From Amycolatopsis keratiniphila subsp. keratiniphila (lineage in GTDB: Bacteria > Actinomycetota > Actinomycetes > Mycobacteriales > Pseudonocardiaceae), in contig NZ_LQMT02000017.1 in the NCBI RefSeq assembly GCF_001620365.2, positions 1 to 64,000 on the forward strand: a stretch of 64,000 nucleotides of DNA. Direction: 5' to 3'. The notes under the pieces are model-generated. The model saw only the letters and a list, made by a program, of their open reading frames with translations. It searched no databases and was not told where the DNA came from. Positions 52,612-59,972 of the stretch are shown here, piece after piece. The translations under genes and the position numbers were made by a program. The number at the start of each line of letters is the position of its first letter. Positions within the stretch are counted from its first letter, which is position 1.

Positions 52612-53072
52612 CCGTCGCTCGTTCCCGGGGTCAGGACGAGCTCGATGGTCGTCGTGCCCCCCAGTTCGCCGGGGATCGGTTCGCAGCGTGCGGTCACCGA
52701 CCCGGTCAAGGTCGTCAAGACGTGCCAGCCGAAGGTCGTCTCGCTCGGCAGATAGGGCTTGCTCGTCCTCGTCGAGATCGAGACGGCGATTCCTTCCGGT
52801 ATCTGGTGAAAGACACAACAAAGAACGGCTCCCAGTTCTGCGGGCTGGACGAGTTGGGAACAGGCTTCGTCGACGGCCATCTTCGCGTCTGAAATGGCGT
52901 CCAAGCCGAAGTCCGCGCGCGCCACCACACCGTGGGTGAGCGTGCGGACGAGGGGGATCTGCTCCGCCTCGGCGGGCAGGCGGAGTTCGACCCGGTCGGA
53001 CACGCCGTCCGACTGGGATCGGGTCTGCGGGGTCAGGCCACCCCGCCCGTATGCGTCCATTACGAAATCCAT
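52608..53072 (-). CDS. RsbW-like anti-sigma factor
   Basis: 154 residues, GHKL ATPase fold: RVELRLPAEAEQIPLVRTLTHGV, N-box DAKMAVDEACSQLV, and an atypical G-box near the C-terminus. It should bind and inactivate the co-encoded sigma factor and be released by phospho-regulated antagonists not present here. ATG 53072 after AAGGACGG; ATG 53060 is possible. Confidence 0.85.
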   Translation of the reverse strand: MDFVMDAYGRGGLTPQTRSQSDGVSDRVELRLPAEAEQIPLVRTLTHGVVARADFGLDAISDAKMAVDEACSQLVQPAELGAVLCCVFHQIPEGIAVSISTRTSKPYLPSETTFGWHVLTTLTGSVTARCEPIPGELGGTTTIELVLTPGTSDG

Positions 53073-53124
53073 CCGTCCTTGGCCGTGGGATGACCGCGAC
53101 GGGGATCCGCCGCGCGACGCGTGC

Positions 53125-53457
53125 TCAACGGCCCAGAGCTCGTTGAAGCTCCTTTTTGGACATCTTCGACCTGCCCTTGACGTTCCGCTGCTTCGCTTCG
53201 TTGTAGAGCTGGTCCCTCGTGGGGCCGTTCGGGCCCAACCGGTTGCCGGACCGCTTGCCACCTCGCCGCTGCGGTGACATGTCCTTCAGCGACGTCCGGC
53301 TCGCCTCGCGAGACTCGCCCGCCTGTGCGCGGTTCTTGTTCACCGTCCGCGCGGCGATCTCCTCGGCCCGGTCGGTGCTCGCGCCCCGGTCCTTCGCCGA
53401 GTCCTTGATGTGCTCGTACTGACGTTCTCGTTTGTCGCTCCAAGCCTGCTGCGGCAT
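53125..53457 (-). CDS. Small basic protein with Rho-N/SAP-like end
   Basis: 110 residues, highly charged. The N-terminus (MPQQAWSDKRERQYEHIKDS) and the C-terminal TRDQLYNEAKQRNVKGRSKMSKKELQRALG match the plasmid-stabilisation-like, Rho-N/SAP family, which probably binds nucleic acid. The start follows GAAGGAGAGGAGCC. It lies 52 bp upstream of the anti-sigma gene, and its promoter is of the stress type, so the sigma operon may be self-activated. Confidence 0.75.
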   Translation of the reverse strand: MPQQAWSDKRERQYEHIKDSAKDRGASTDRAEEIAARTVNKNRAQAGESREASRTSLKDMSPQRRGGKRSGNRLGPNGPTRDQLYNEAKQRNVKGRSKMSKKELQRALGR

Positions 53458-53484
53458 CGCGGCTCCTCTCCTTCTGCGGGTCAG

Positions 53485-53511
53485 GTACCCCGATCGATTC
53501 GCCGGATAAAC
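53485..53511 (-). promoter_or_regulatory. SigB/SigF-type promoter ahead of the sigma operon
   Basis: On the minus strand: GTTT, 17 bases, GGGTAC, 28 bp before the ATG at 53457. It would make the sigma factor autoregulated. Confidence 0.5.
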
Positions 53512-53516
53512 GTCCG

Positions 53517-53541
53517 GTTGACGCCGGGAGCGGGCGGGTAC
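53517..53541 (+). promoter_or_regulatory. SigB/SigF-type promoter of the 53569 LLM gene
   Basis: GTTG, 15 bases, GGGTAC, 28 bp before the ATG. It lies just upstream of, and divergent to, the promoter at 53485. Confidence 0.4.
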
Positions 53542-53568
53542 GCGGAGGTCGACGCGAAGGAGGCTTCG

Positions 53569-54531
53569 ATGCGCATCGGCTACACACTCATGACCGAACA
53601 GGCCGGACCGAAGGACCTGGTGGGATACGCCGCCGGAGGAGAGAAGGCGGGATTCGACTTCGAGGTGATGAGCGACCACTATTCGCCGTGGCTCGACGAG
53701 CAGGGGCATTCGCCGTACGCGTGGAGCGTGCTGGGAGCGGTCACCCAGAGCACCGAACGGGTCGAACTGATGACCTTCGTGACGTGCCCGATCATGCGGT
53801 ATCACCCGGCGGTGGTGGCGCAGAAGGCGGCGACCGTCCAGGCGTTGTCCGACGGCCGGTTCACCCTCGGGCTCGGCGCGGGCGAGAACCTCAACGAGCA
53901 CGTCGTCGGCCGCGGCTGGCCGCCGGCGAACGTCCGCCACGAGATGCTCGCCGAAGCGGTCCAGATCATCGGCGGGCTCTTCGACGGCGGCTACTTCAAC
54001 TACAAGGGTGATCACTTCCGCGTGGACTCGGCGAAGCTCTGGGATCTGCCGGAGCAGCGCGTGCCCGTCGCGGTCGCGGTGTCCGGGTCGCAGTCGGTGA
54101 CCCGGTTCGCGCCGATCGCCGACGCGATGATCGCGGTGGAGCCGGACGAGGCGCTGAGCCGCGAGTGGGATGCCACCAAACTCGGCCCGCCCACCAGGAA
54201 GATCGCCCAGCTGCCGGTGTCGTGGGGCGAGGATCGCGACGCGGCGATCCAGCGGGCGCACGAGCAGTTCCGCTGGTTCGGCGGCGGTTGGAAGGTCAAC
54301 GCCGAGCTGCCGGGGCCCGCGGGGTTCGCCGGGGCCACGCAGTTCGTCAAGCCGGAGGACGTCGCGGCGGCGATCCCGTGCGGTCCCGACGTGGACGCGA
54401 TCGTGAAGCGGGTGGGCGAATTCGAGGCCGCCGGATTCACCGATGTGGCTTTGATCCAGATCGGCGGCGACCAGCAAGAAGGCTTCCTGCGCTTCGCCGA
54501 GGACACGCTGCTCCCGGCGTTGCGGAGCTGA
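53569..54531 (+). CDS. LLM-class F420-type oxidoreductase (TIGR03557-like)
   Basis: 320 residues. MRIGYTLMTEQAGPKDLVGYAAGGEKAGFDFEVMSDHYSPWLDEQGHSPYAWSVLGA and LGLGAGENLNEHVVG identify the branch closest to F420-dependent G6PD but with a different substrate pocket. It starts after GAAGGAGGC. Its stress-type promoter suggests a role in redox defence. Confidence 0.9.
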   Translation: MRIGYTLMTEQAGPKDLVGYAAGGEKAGFDFEVMSDHYSPWLDEQGHSPYAWSVLGAVTQSTERVELMTFVTCPIMRYHPAVVAQKAATVQALSDGRFTLGLGAGENLNEHVVGRGWPPANVRHEMLAEAVQIIGGLFDGGYFNYKGDHFRVDSAKLWDLPEQRVPVAVAVSGSQSVTRFAPIADAMIAVEPDEALSREWDATKLGPPTRKIAQLPVSWGEDRDAAIQRAHEQFRWFGGGWKVNAELPGPAGFAGATQFVKPEDVAAAIPCGPDVDAIVKRVGEFEAAGFTDVALIQIGGDQQEGFLRFAEDTLLPALRS

Positions 54532-54588
54532 TTCACCCGGACGGAGCAGGTGCGCTGTGTCTCCGCGCACCCGAACGGGGACACCTGT

Positions 54589-54612
54589 GTTCAAACCCGC
54601 GAGCGCGGGTAC
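54589..54612 (+). promoter_or_regulatory. Possible SigB/SigF-type promoter of the 54650 gene
   Basis: GTTC, 14 bases, GGGTAC, 37 bp before the ATG. One -35 mismatch and a spacer one base short. Confidence 0.3.
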
Positions 54613-54649
54613 CAAGCAGTCACGTCATCCTTCAGCCAAGGGGGAACCG

Positions 54650-54841
54650 ATGCACAACGACCTCGGACTTCATCCGGTGCCGGACCTGCTTCCGGAAGGC
54701 CAGGACACGCCGGAGCAGGAGGCCATCCGCCGCAGGGCGGCCCTCGCCGTGGCTTCGCGGGCCAAGAGCCCCGAAGACTGCGCGACCCTGCTGGACATGC
54801 TCGGCCTGCACGACCGCGGCAGCAGTTCCGAAGTGGCTTGA
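54650..54841 (+). CDS. Small protein with D-C-x-x-L-L-x-M-L-G-L-H motif (paralogue)
   Basis: 63 residues, ATG after AAGGGGGAACC. The C-terminal KSPEDCATLLDMLGLH matches the protein at 22597-22797 with the same spacing and single Cys. Function unknown. It converges on the UdgX gene. Confidence 0.7.
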   Translation: MHNDLGLHPVPDLLPEGQDTPEQEAIRRRAALAVASRAKSPEDCATLLDMLGLHDRGSSSEVA

Positions 54842-54842
54842 T

Positions 54843-55463
54843 TCAGCGGGCGCCGCGCGCCGCCACGAGGTCCGCGACGAAGGCCTGATAGGCCTCGTCG
54901 CGGTCCGGCGCGCGCAGGACCGCGGACGGGTGCACCGTGGCGACCGCGGTGGTGGCGTACTCGGCGAGGTCGATCCGCTCGCCGCGGCTGCGCGTGATGC
55001 GGAAGTCGTCGCCCAGCAGCGCCTTCGCCGCCGTGGCGCCGAGGAAGATCAGCAGCTCCGGGCGGACCGCCGTCAGTTCGGCGTGCAACCACGGACGGCA
55101 GGCGACGATCTCGGTCTTCGACGGCGTCTTGTGGATACGCCGTTTGCCGCGCTCGTCGCGTTTGAACTTGAAGTGCTTGACCGCGTTGGTGACGTAGATC
55201 TTCCGGCGGTCGAAACCCGCTTCGTCGAGCGCACGGTCGAGCAGCCGCCCCGCGGGCCCCACGAACGGGGCACCCTGCCGATCCTCCTGGTCACCGGGCT
55301 GTTCGCCGACCACCATGATCTCCGCCGCGCGGGTGCCTTCGCCGAAGACGGTCTGCGTGGCGTCGCGGTAGAGGTCGCAGCCGCGGCAACCGGCCGCCGC
55401 CGAACGCAGCTTGCCCAGGTCGGCGGTCTCGGGCGGATCCGCCCCGGGTGCCTTGGTCGCCAT
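54843..55463 (-). CDS. udgX: UdgX-type uracil-DNA glycosylase
   Basis: 206 residues, UDG superfamily: [27 protein letters not shown] (motif 1), [24 protein letters not shown], and [10 protein letters not shown] (motif 2). The KRRIH segment is the R-loop whose His forms a covalent bond with uracil-DNA in UdgX. A four-Cys iron-sulfur cluster is expected (C-R-G-C at the N-terminus). ATG 55463 follows a stress-type promoter. Confidence 0.88.
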   Translation of the reverse strand: MATKAPGADPPETADLGKLRSAAAGCRGCDLYRDATQTVFGEGTRAAEIMVVGEQPGDQEDRQGAPFVGPAGRLLDRALDEAGFDRRKIYVTNAVKHFKFKRDERGKRRIHKTPSKTEIVACRPWLHAELTAVRPELLIFLGATAAKALLGDDFRITRSRGERIDLAEYATTAVATVHPSAVLRAPDRDEAYQAFVADLVAARGAR

Positions 55464-55472
55464 GGCCGCCGG

Positions 55473-55498
55473 ATTCCCCGCCCGGCCGTGGGACAAAC
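55473..55498 (-). promoter_or_regulatory. SigB/SigF-type promoter of udgX
   Basis: On the minus strand: GTTT, 16 bases, GGGAAT, 10 bp before the ATG at 55463. Confidence 0.5.
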
Positions 55499-55499
55499 G

Positions 55500-55525
55500 G
55501 ATTACGCGCTCGCCGTGCCGGGTAG
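55500..55525 (+). promoter_or_regulatory. SigB/SigF-type promoter of the 55535 P450
   Basis: GATT, 16 bases, GGGTAG, 9 bp before the P450 ATG. It lies back to back with the udgX promoter. Confidence 0.35.
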
Positions 55526-55534
55526 CCCTTCGCC

Positions 55535-56848
55535 ATGGCGACTACGACCGAACCAGCCATCGCTTCCGTCCAGGACACCGTGCGGGTCGCGCTGCGGGTC
55601 GTGCTGCCCACGCTCGCGGGCGGGGTGATCAAACGGCGGCCGCTGGGGCTGGCCGCGGCGCAGAAACTCCAGCTCGACCGCCCCGCGGTGCGGCTGTTGT
55701 GCCGGCTGCGGTCCCAGTACGGCCCGGGGCCGCTTCGCCTGCGGGTGCCCGGCCGGACGATCGACCTGGCGCTGTCGGGGGACGACGTCGGTGACGTGCT
55801 CGCCGCCGCGCCGGTCCCGTTCAGCCCGTCGACCAAGGAGAAGCGGGCGGCGCTGGGACATTTCCAGCCCCACGGCGTCCTCATCTCCGACGCGGTGGAG
55901 CGGGCGCCGCGCCGCGAGTTCAACGAGGAGGTCCTCGAACCGGGCAAGCCGTTGCACGACCTCGCCGCCCCCTTCGCCGCGGCGATCGGTGAGGAAGCGG
56001 CGCCGCTCTGGGACGGCGGGACGCTGGACTGGGACACCTTCAACGTCGCCTGGTGGCGGATCGTCCGCCGGGTCACGCTCGGCGAGTCCGCGGCGGGCGA
56101 CGACGGCCTCACCGACATGCTCGCCCGGCTGCGGAAGGACGGGAACTGGGCGTACGCGCACCCTCGGCGCGACCGGCTCCACGATCAGTTCCGCACGCGG
56201 CTCATCGGCCATCTGGAACGGGCGGAGCCGGGGAGCCTCGCCGAAGCCATCGCGTCGGCGGGCCCGGCGGGCGAGCGGACGATGGAAGTCGTGGCCGACC
56301 AGGTCGCCCACTGGCTCTTCGCGTTCGACGCCGCGGGCATCGTCACCTTCCGCACGCTCGCGCTGCTGGCCACCCACCCGGCCGCCAGGGAACGCGCCGA
56401 CGAGGAAATCGCGGCTGCCGACCTGACCGTGCCCGGCCAGTTCCCGTACCTGCGCGCCTGCGCCCTCGAATCGGTCCGGCTGTGGCCGACCACTCCCGCG
56501 CTGCTGCGCGAGAGCACGGCGGAGACGGCGTGGGGACCCGCGGGGACCACGGTGCTGATCTTCACCCCGTTCTTCCACCGCGATCCCGAATCGCTGCCCT
56601 ACGCCGACCGGTTCGAACCCGGGATCTGGCTGGACGGCAGCGCGGCGGCGAATCCCGCGCTCGTCCCGTTCAGCGCCGGGCCCGCCATCTGTCCCGGGCG
56701 GGATCTGGTGCTGTTCTGCGCGAGCACGATGCTGGCGCATCTGATCAAGGACCGCCGCTTCGAACTGGCCTCCGGTGCCGTCCTCGGGCCGGAGCGGCCG
56801 TTGCCCGCGACGCTGGACAACTTCCACCTGAAGTTCTCGGCGGCCTAG
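55535..56848 (+). CDS. Cytochrome P450, atypical
   Basis: 437 residues. Haem loop FSAGPAICPGRDLVLF (Cys ligand), K-helix ESVRLWPTTPAL. The I-helix (HWLFAFDAAGIVTFRTLALL) lacks the usual acid-Thr pair. About 30 extra N-terminal residues precede the usual start of the fold. The resemblance is to P450s with non-classical substrates; no partner genes are nearby, and the promoter is of the stress type. Confidence 0.85.
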   Translation: MATTTEPAIASVQDTVRVALRVVLPTLAGGVIKRRPLGLAAAQKLQLDRPAVRLLCRLRSQYGPGPLRLRVPGRTIDLALSGDDVGDVLAAAPVPFSPSTKEKRAALGHFQPHGVLISDAVERAPRREFNEEVLEPGKPLHDLAAPFAAAIGEEAAPLWDGGTLDWDTFNVAWWRIVRRVTLGESAAGDDGLTDMLARLRKDGNWAYAHPRRDRLHDQFRTRLIGHLERAEPGSLAEAIASAGPAGERTMEVVADQVAHWLFAFDAAGIVTFRTLALLATHPAARERADEEIAAADLTVPGQFPYLRACALESVRLWPTTPALLRESTAETAWGPAGTTVLIFTPFFHRDPESLPYADRFEPGIWLDGSAAANPALVPFSAGPAICPGRDLVLFCASTMLAHLIKDRRFELASGAVLGPERPLPATLDNFHLKFSAA

Positions 56849-57057
56849 GGCTCGTCCGGGACCCATTCGAGTAGGTCTCCCGGCTGGCATTCGAGCACCC
56901 GGCACATCGCTTCGAGCGTGCTGAACCGGACGGCCTTGGCCCGGCCGTTCTTCAGCACCGCGACGTTCGCCGGGGTGAGCCCCACGAGCTCGGCGAACTC
57001 CCCGACGCTCAGCTTGCGCTTGGCCAGTTCGACGTCGATGCGGACGACGATCGGCAT
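56845..57057 (-). CDS. Short XRE/Cro-type HTH protein
   Basis: 70 residues, one helix-turn-helix: AKRKLSVGEFAELVGLTPANVAVLKNGRAKAVRFSTLEAMC. The form is the YozG-like regulator that pairs with DUF2975 membrane proteins. It overlaps the DUF2975 stop by one base and the P450 end by 4 bp. Confidence 0.88.
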   Translation of the reverse strand: MPIVVRIDVELAKRKLSVGEFAELVGLTPANVAVLKNGRAKAVRFSTLEAMCRVLECQPGDLLEWVPDEP

Positions 57058-57536
57058 CAGATCACCTGTTCGAGGTCGGAGCGCAGGGTGGTGGCCTGTC
57101 GCAGCAGGGTGCGCATCACGATCATGAGCAGGCCCAGCACGGCGACGCCGATCAACGCGAGGAACAACAGCAGGGGCAGGCCGGGATCGTCGGCGTTGAA
57201 GCCGACGTAGAGGAACACGCCCGCCAGCACCACCCAGCCCGCGAGGATCGCCCACACGATGGCGTCCACCCACCGCAAGGACGCTTCGGTGAAGATCCGG
57301 TCCTTTCTGACCAGGGAGAGCAGTTGCCACGTGGCGACGACCACGACCTGGACGCACAGCACCCAGAAGACGGAAACCGCCGTCGCGGGCCAGCGCAGAT
57401 ACGCCATCTCCGGATCCTGGCGTGCCATATGCGCGAACTGGCCCGGCAGGGACATGGTCTGGAAGAGGACCAGGACCCCGAAGAGCAGCACGAGGAAGAC
57501 CCGCAGGGGCGCGACGGCCCGTTGACCTGTGATCAT
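57057..57536 (-). CDS. DUF2975 membrane protein
   Basis: 159 residues with four membrane helices (FLVLLFGVLVLFQTMSL, VFWVLCVQVVVVATWQLLSL, AILAGWVVLAGVFLYVGF, LALIGVAVLGLLMIVM). Members pair with a short HTH regulator, as here, but their signal is unknown. Upstream, TCGATAG occurs twice as a direct repeat (57562 to 57586, read on the minus strand), a possible HTH site. Confidence 0.85.
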   Translation of the reverse strand: MITGQRAVAPLRVFLVLLFGVLVLFQTMSLPGQFAHMARQDPEMAYLRWPATAVSVFWVLCVQVVVVATWQLLSLVRKDRIFTEASLRWVDAIVWAILAGWVVLAGVFLYVGFNADDPGLPLLLFLALIGVAVLGLLMIVMRTLLRQATTLRSDLEQVI

Positions 57537-57567
57537 ACATCGAGTTTCGCGCGTTATCTATCGAAAG

Positions 57568-58281
57568 TCAATCGGTAGCTATCGAGGTGCGATTGGGTCG
57601 GGTGGAGCGGGTTGCGAAAGCCGCTTTCGCAACGTTGAGGGTTGCGAAAGTGGCTTTCGCAACTTCCCGCGGCAGGGCCGGCCGGGCACCTCCCGAGCTG
57701 TCGCGCAGGTCCAGCCGCATGAGCCAGCGCGGCTTCCGGTCTGATCGAGCCTGGGTCTCCGCGACGAGTTCGAAGCCCGCGGCCGCGAACAACCCGATGG
57801 TCCCCACATGGGCCGCGGAGGAGTTGATCCGACCTTCGCCGGGGTCGACGGGATAGCCCTCGATGACCGGGGCGCCGTGCGAGCGCGCGTAGGAGACGGC
57901 GCCTGCCAGCAGTGCGTGCGCCACGCCCTTCCGGCGATGGCCCGCCCGCACGACGAAACAGACGACCGTCCACGCCGGGACGTCGTCGATCGGCGGCATC
58001 GTGCGGGAACGCGTCATCCGGTGCAGGTGCGCGCGCGGGCCGACGCCGCACCAGCCGACCGGGACGGCACCGTCGTAGGCGAGCACGCCGGGTGCCGGAT
58101 CCGCCGCGCACAGGGCGCGGACATGTTCGGCGCGTTCGTCGCCGCGCAACCGGCTGTAGTCCGCGGGTTTCGCGCGGTAGGCGAGACACCAGCAGGCGCG
58201 GTCGTTCCCGCTCGGATTGAGGATGGTCGCGACGTCGCCGAACCGGTCGGCGGTCGCGGGATGGATCCGGAACGCGGGCAT
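57568..58281 (-). CDS. GNAT acetyltransferase with a repeat-derived C-terminus
   Basis: 237 residues. FRIHPATADRFGDVATILNPSG leads into a GNAT fold with VCFVVRAGHRRKGVAHALLAGAV as the acetyl-CoA loop. The fold ends near residue 195; after it the frame runs through a palindromic element of family A (57611-57663) and adds VAKATFATLNVAKAAFAT before stopping. The tail is therefore recent or neutral. Acceptor unknown. Confidence 0.82.
   Translation of the reverse strand: MPAFRIHPATADRFGDVATILNPSGNDRACWCLAYRAKPADYSRLRGDERAEHVRALCAADPAPGVLAYDGAVPVGWCGVGPRAHLHRMTRSRTMPPIDDVPAWTVVCFVVRAGHRRKGVAHALLAGAVSYARSHGAPVIEGYPVDPGEGRINSSAAHVGTIGLFAAAGFELVAETQARSDRKPRWLMRLDLRDSSGGARPALPREVAKATFATLNVAKAAFATRSTRPNRTSIATD
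57611..57663. repeat. Palindromic element family A, copy 3 (inside coding DNA)
   Basis: 53 nt, arms as in 15446 with loop CCG in the first hairpin and spacer AACGTTGAGGGTT. It lies within the last part of the GNAT gene. Confidence 0.9.
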
Positions 58282-58411
58282 GTGCCGACATTAAAGCGGT
58301 ACTCGGGAAATCGCCCACATATTCAAGGATTCACCCGGCCGTAGTCCAGCCGTTGTCGCGTCAGGGGCTGTCTGCCAGGATGCTCGTGACCCGACCGGAA
58401 GGAGCGTTCCA

Positions 58412-58819
58412 ATGGCTTCTCGTCTCAATCCCTACATCAGCTTCGCCGGCGATGCCCGGCAGGCCATGGAGTTCTACAAGTCGGTGTTCGGCGGAGAACT
58501 GACGCTGAATACGTTCGGCGAGTCCGGTATGGCGGGAACGCCCGCGGCGGACCAGATCATGCACAGCCAGCTCGATTCCCCGAGCGGTTACACGATCATG
58601 GCGTCGGACACGCCCCCGGGAATGGAGCACAAACCGGGCACCAATGTGTCGGTCAGCCTCAGCGGCGACGACGGTGAGGAATTGCGCGGATACTGGGAGA
58701 AACTGTCCGCCGAGGGTACCGTTTCGGTGCCCTTCGAAAAGCAGATGTGGGGTGACGAATTCGGTGCCTGCATCGACAAGTTCGGCATCTCGTGGATGGT
58801 GAACGTCATTCAAACCTAG
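58412..58819 (+). CDS. PhnB-like VOC protein
   Basis: 135 residues: LNPYISFAGDARQAMEFYKSVFGGELTLNTFGE, a VSVSLSGDDGEELRGYWEKL middle, and MWGDEFGACIDKFGISWMVN at the end, matching the PhnB-type (3-demethylubiquinone methyltransferase-like) VOC branch. Enzymatic role unknown. The start follows CCGGAAGGAGCG. Confidence 0.88.
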   Translation: MASRLNPYISFAGDARQAMEFYKSVFGGELTLNTFGESGMAGTPAADQIMHSQLDSPSGYTIMASDTPPGMEHKPGTNVSVSLSGDDGEELRGYWEKLSAEGTVSVPFEKQMWGDEFGACIDKFGISWMVNVIQT

Positions 58820-59137
58820 GGTCTTCCGGTCCTGCCCGGTCCGGCTCCGATCGCGCGAAACCCGTTATGTCACCGGTGAAACCGCCGTTCTCCTCACGTG
58901 AGGATTCGGCGGTTCCGCCGGGAGGCACGAGGGCGAACAGGAAGTGCTGGTATCGGCGGGTGCCGTCGCGGCACTGGGTGGTCGCGGGACGACGACGGCC
59001 GGGACACCGATCACCGTGGTGCGTGAGATCGTCCCGCCGCCCGCCACGACCACCGCCGTCGTCGCGCCGCCCGCCACCTCGGTGGCCGGGCCTTCACGGA
59101 CCGGCTCTCGGCGGGTTTCGGTGTGGCGACCGGCAGG

Positions 59138-59184
59138 GTGAAGGGGACTTTCCCCTCATCGCACGAGCGGAAAGTCCCCTCCAC
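59138..59184. repeat. 47-nt palindrome with AGGGGACTTT arms
   Basis: GTGAAGGGGACTTTCCCCTC and a decayed complement ending AAAGTCCCCTCCAC, 47 nt from end to end, the same core length as families A and B but different sequence. Confidence 0.6.
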
Positions 59185-59225
59185 CCCGGTCTGAGGTCCT
59201 CATGGGTGGCGGAGCCCCGGGAGGT

Positions 59226-59278
59226 GTTGCGAAAGCCACTTTCGCAACGTTGAAGGTTGCGAAAGCCACTTTCACAAC
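59226..59278. repeat. Palindromic element family A, copy 4 (loop inverted)
   Basis: 53 nt. The second hairpin carries CCA in its loop like the first, whereas the other copies have TGG, so the two halves are direct rather than inverted copies. One base of the closing arm is changed (TTTCAC). Confidence 0.85.
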
Positions 59279-59331
59279 ATCCGGAGCCGGCACGCCGGCG
59301 GGCGAGCATGGCACCTATGCCTTACCCCTCA

Positions 59332-59880
59332 CTAAGCCGGCCGGAACCGCACGTCGATCGCCGCACGCGGATCTTCCGTGCCGAGCCCGCGAAGGTGAAT
59401 CGGCGCCCCGCCGGGATTGTCGTACAGCCGGACCCCGTCGCCGAGCAGCACCGGCGCGATGTGCAGGTCGATCTCGTCGATCAACCCCAAGGCGAGCAGT
59501 TGGCGGCCGATGTCCGGCGAGAACACTTCGAGGTTCTTCCCGTCCGCCGCTTCCAGGCCGATTCGGACGGCTTCTTCGACGCCGCAGTTCAGGAACGTGA
59601 CCCCGGGGGTGGGCGTGGCGTCCTCGGGGTGATGGGTGAGGACGAACAGCGGCCCCTTCCAGGCGCCACCGTAGATGGCGCCGGGGTCCGGATAGGCGTC
59701 CCAGCCGTCGCGGCCGCCGAGGACGGCGCCGGTGGTCTCGGCGTATTCGCCGATCAGGTCCGGCCGGAACGTGGTGCCGGCCATCCAGTCCATGCTGTGG
59801 CCTGGGCCCGCGACGAAGCCGTCGAGCGACATCGTGAAGTGCCAGAGCACCTTCCCGTCCGCGGTCTGGGGTTCGAGCAT
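59332..59880 (-). CDS. Dihydrofolate-reductase-fold (RibD C-terminal-like) protein
   Basis: 182 residues. WHFTMSLDGFVAGPGHSMDWM at the start, ETTGAVLGGRDGWDAYP and a FSPDIGRQLLALGLIDEIDLHIAPVLLGDGVRLYD end identify the RibD-C/DHFR-like family, usually NADPH-dependent reductases of uncertain substrate. ATG 59880 follows GTGGGAGGCC. The divergent HxlR gene probably regulates it. Confidence 0.88.
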   Translation of the reverse strand: MLEPQTADGKVLWHFTMSLDGFVAGPGHSMDWMAGTTFRPDLIGEYAETTGAVLGGRDGWDAYPDPGAIYGGAWKGPLFVLTHHPEDATPTPGVTFLNCGVEEAVRIGLEAADGKNLEVFSPDIGRQLLALGLIDEIDLHIAPVLLGDGVRLYDNPGGAPIHLRGLGTEDPRAAIDVRFRPA

Positions 59881-59972
59881 CACGGCCTCCCACTGATTGC
59901 GTTCTGCAATCGGTTGCTTCACGATGAAGTGACCGATGGTGGTTTGCAACCACTTCTTCGGGAGGTGAAGGG

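Larger units (their letters stand above)
58820..59331. other. 512-bp gap with palindromes and a possible gene relic
   Basis: A stretch around 58944-59090 (+) reads VLVSAGAVAALGG then TITVVREIVPPPATTTAVV, resembling the end of a secreted or membrane protein without its beginning; no start or binding site. Palindromes at 59138 and 59226 fill the remainder. Confidence 0.4.
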
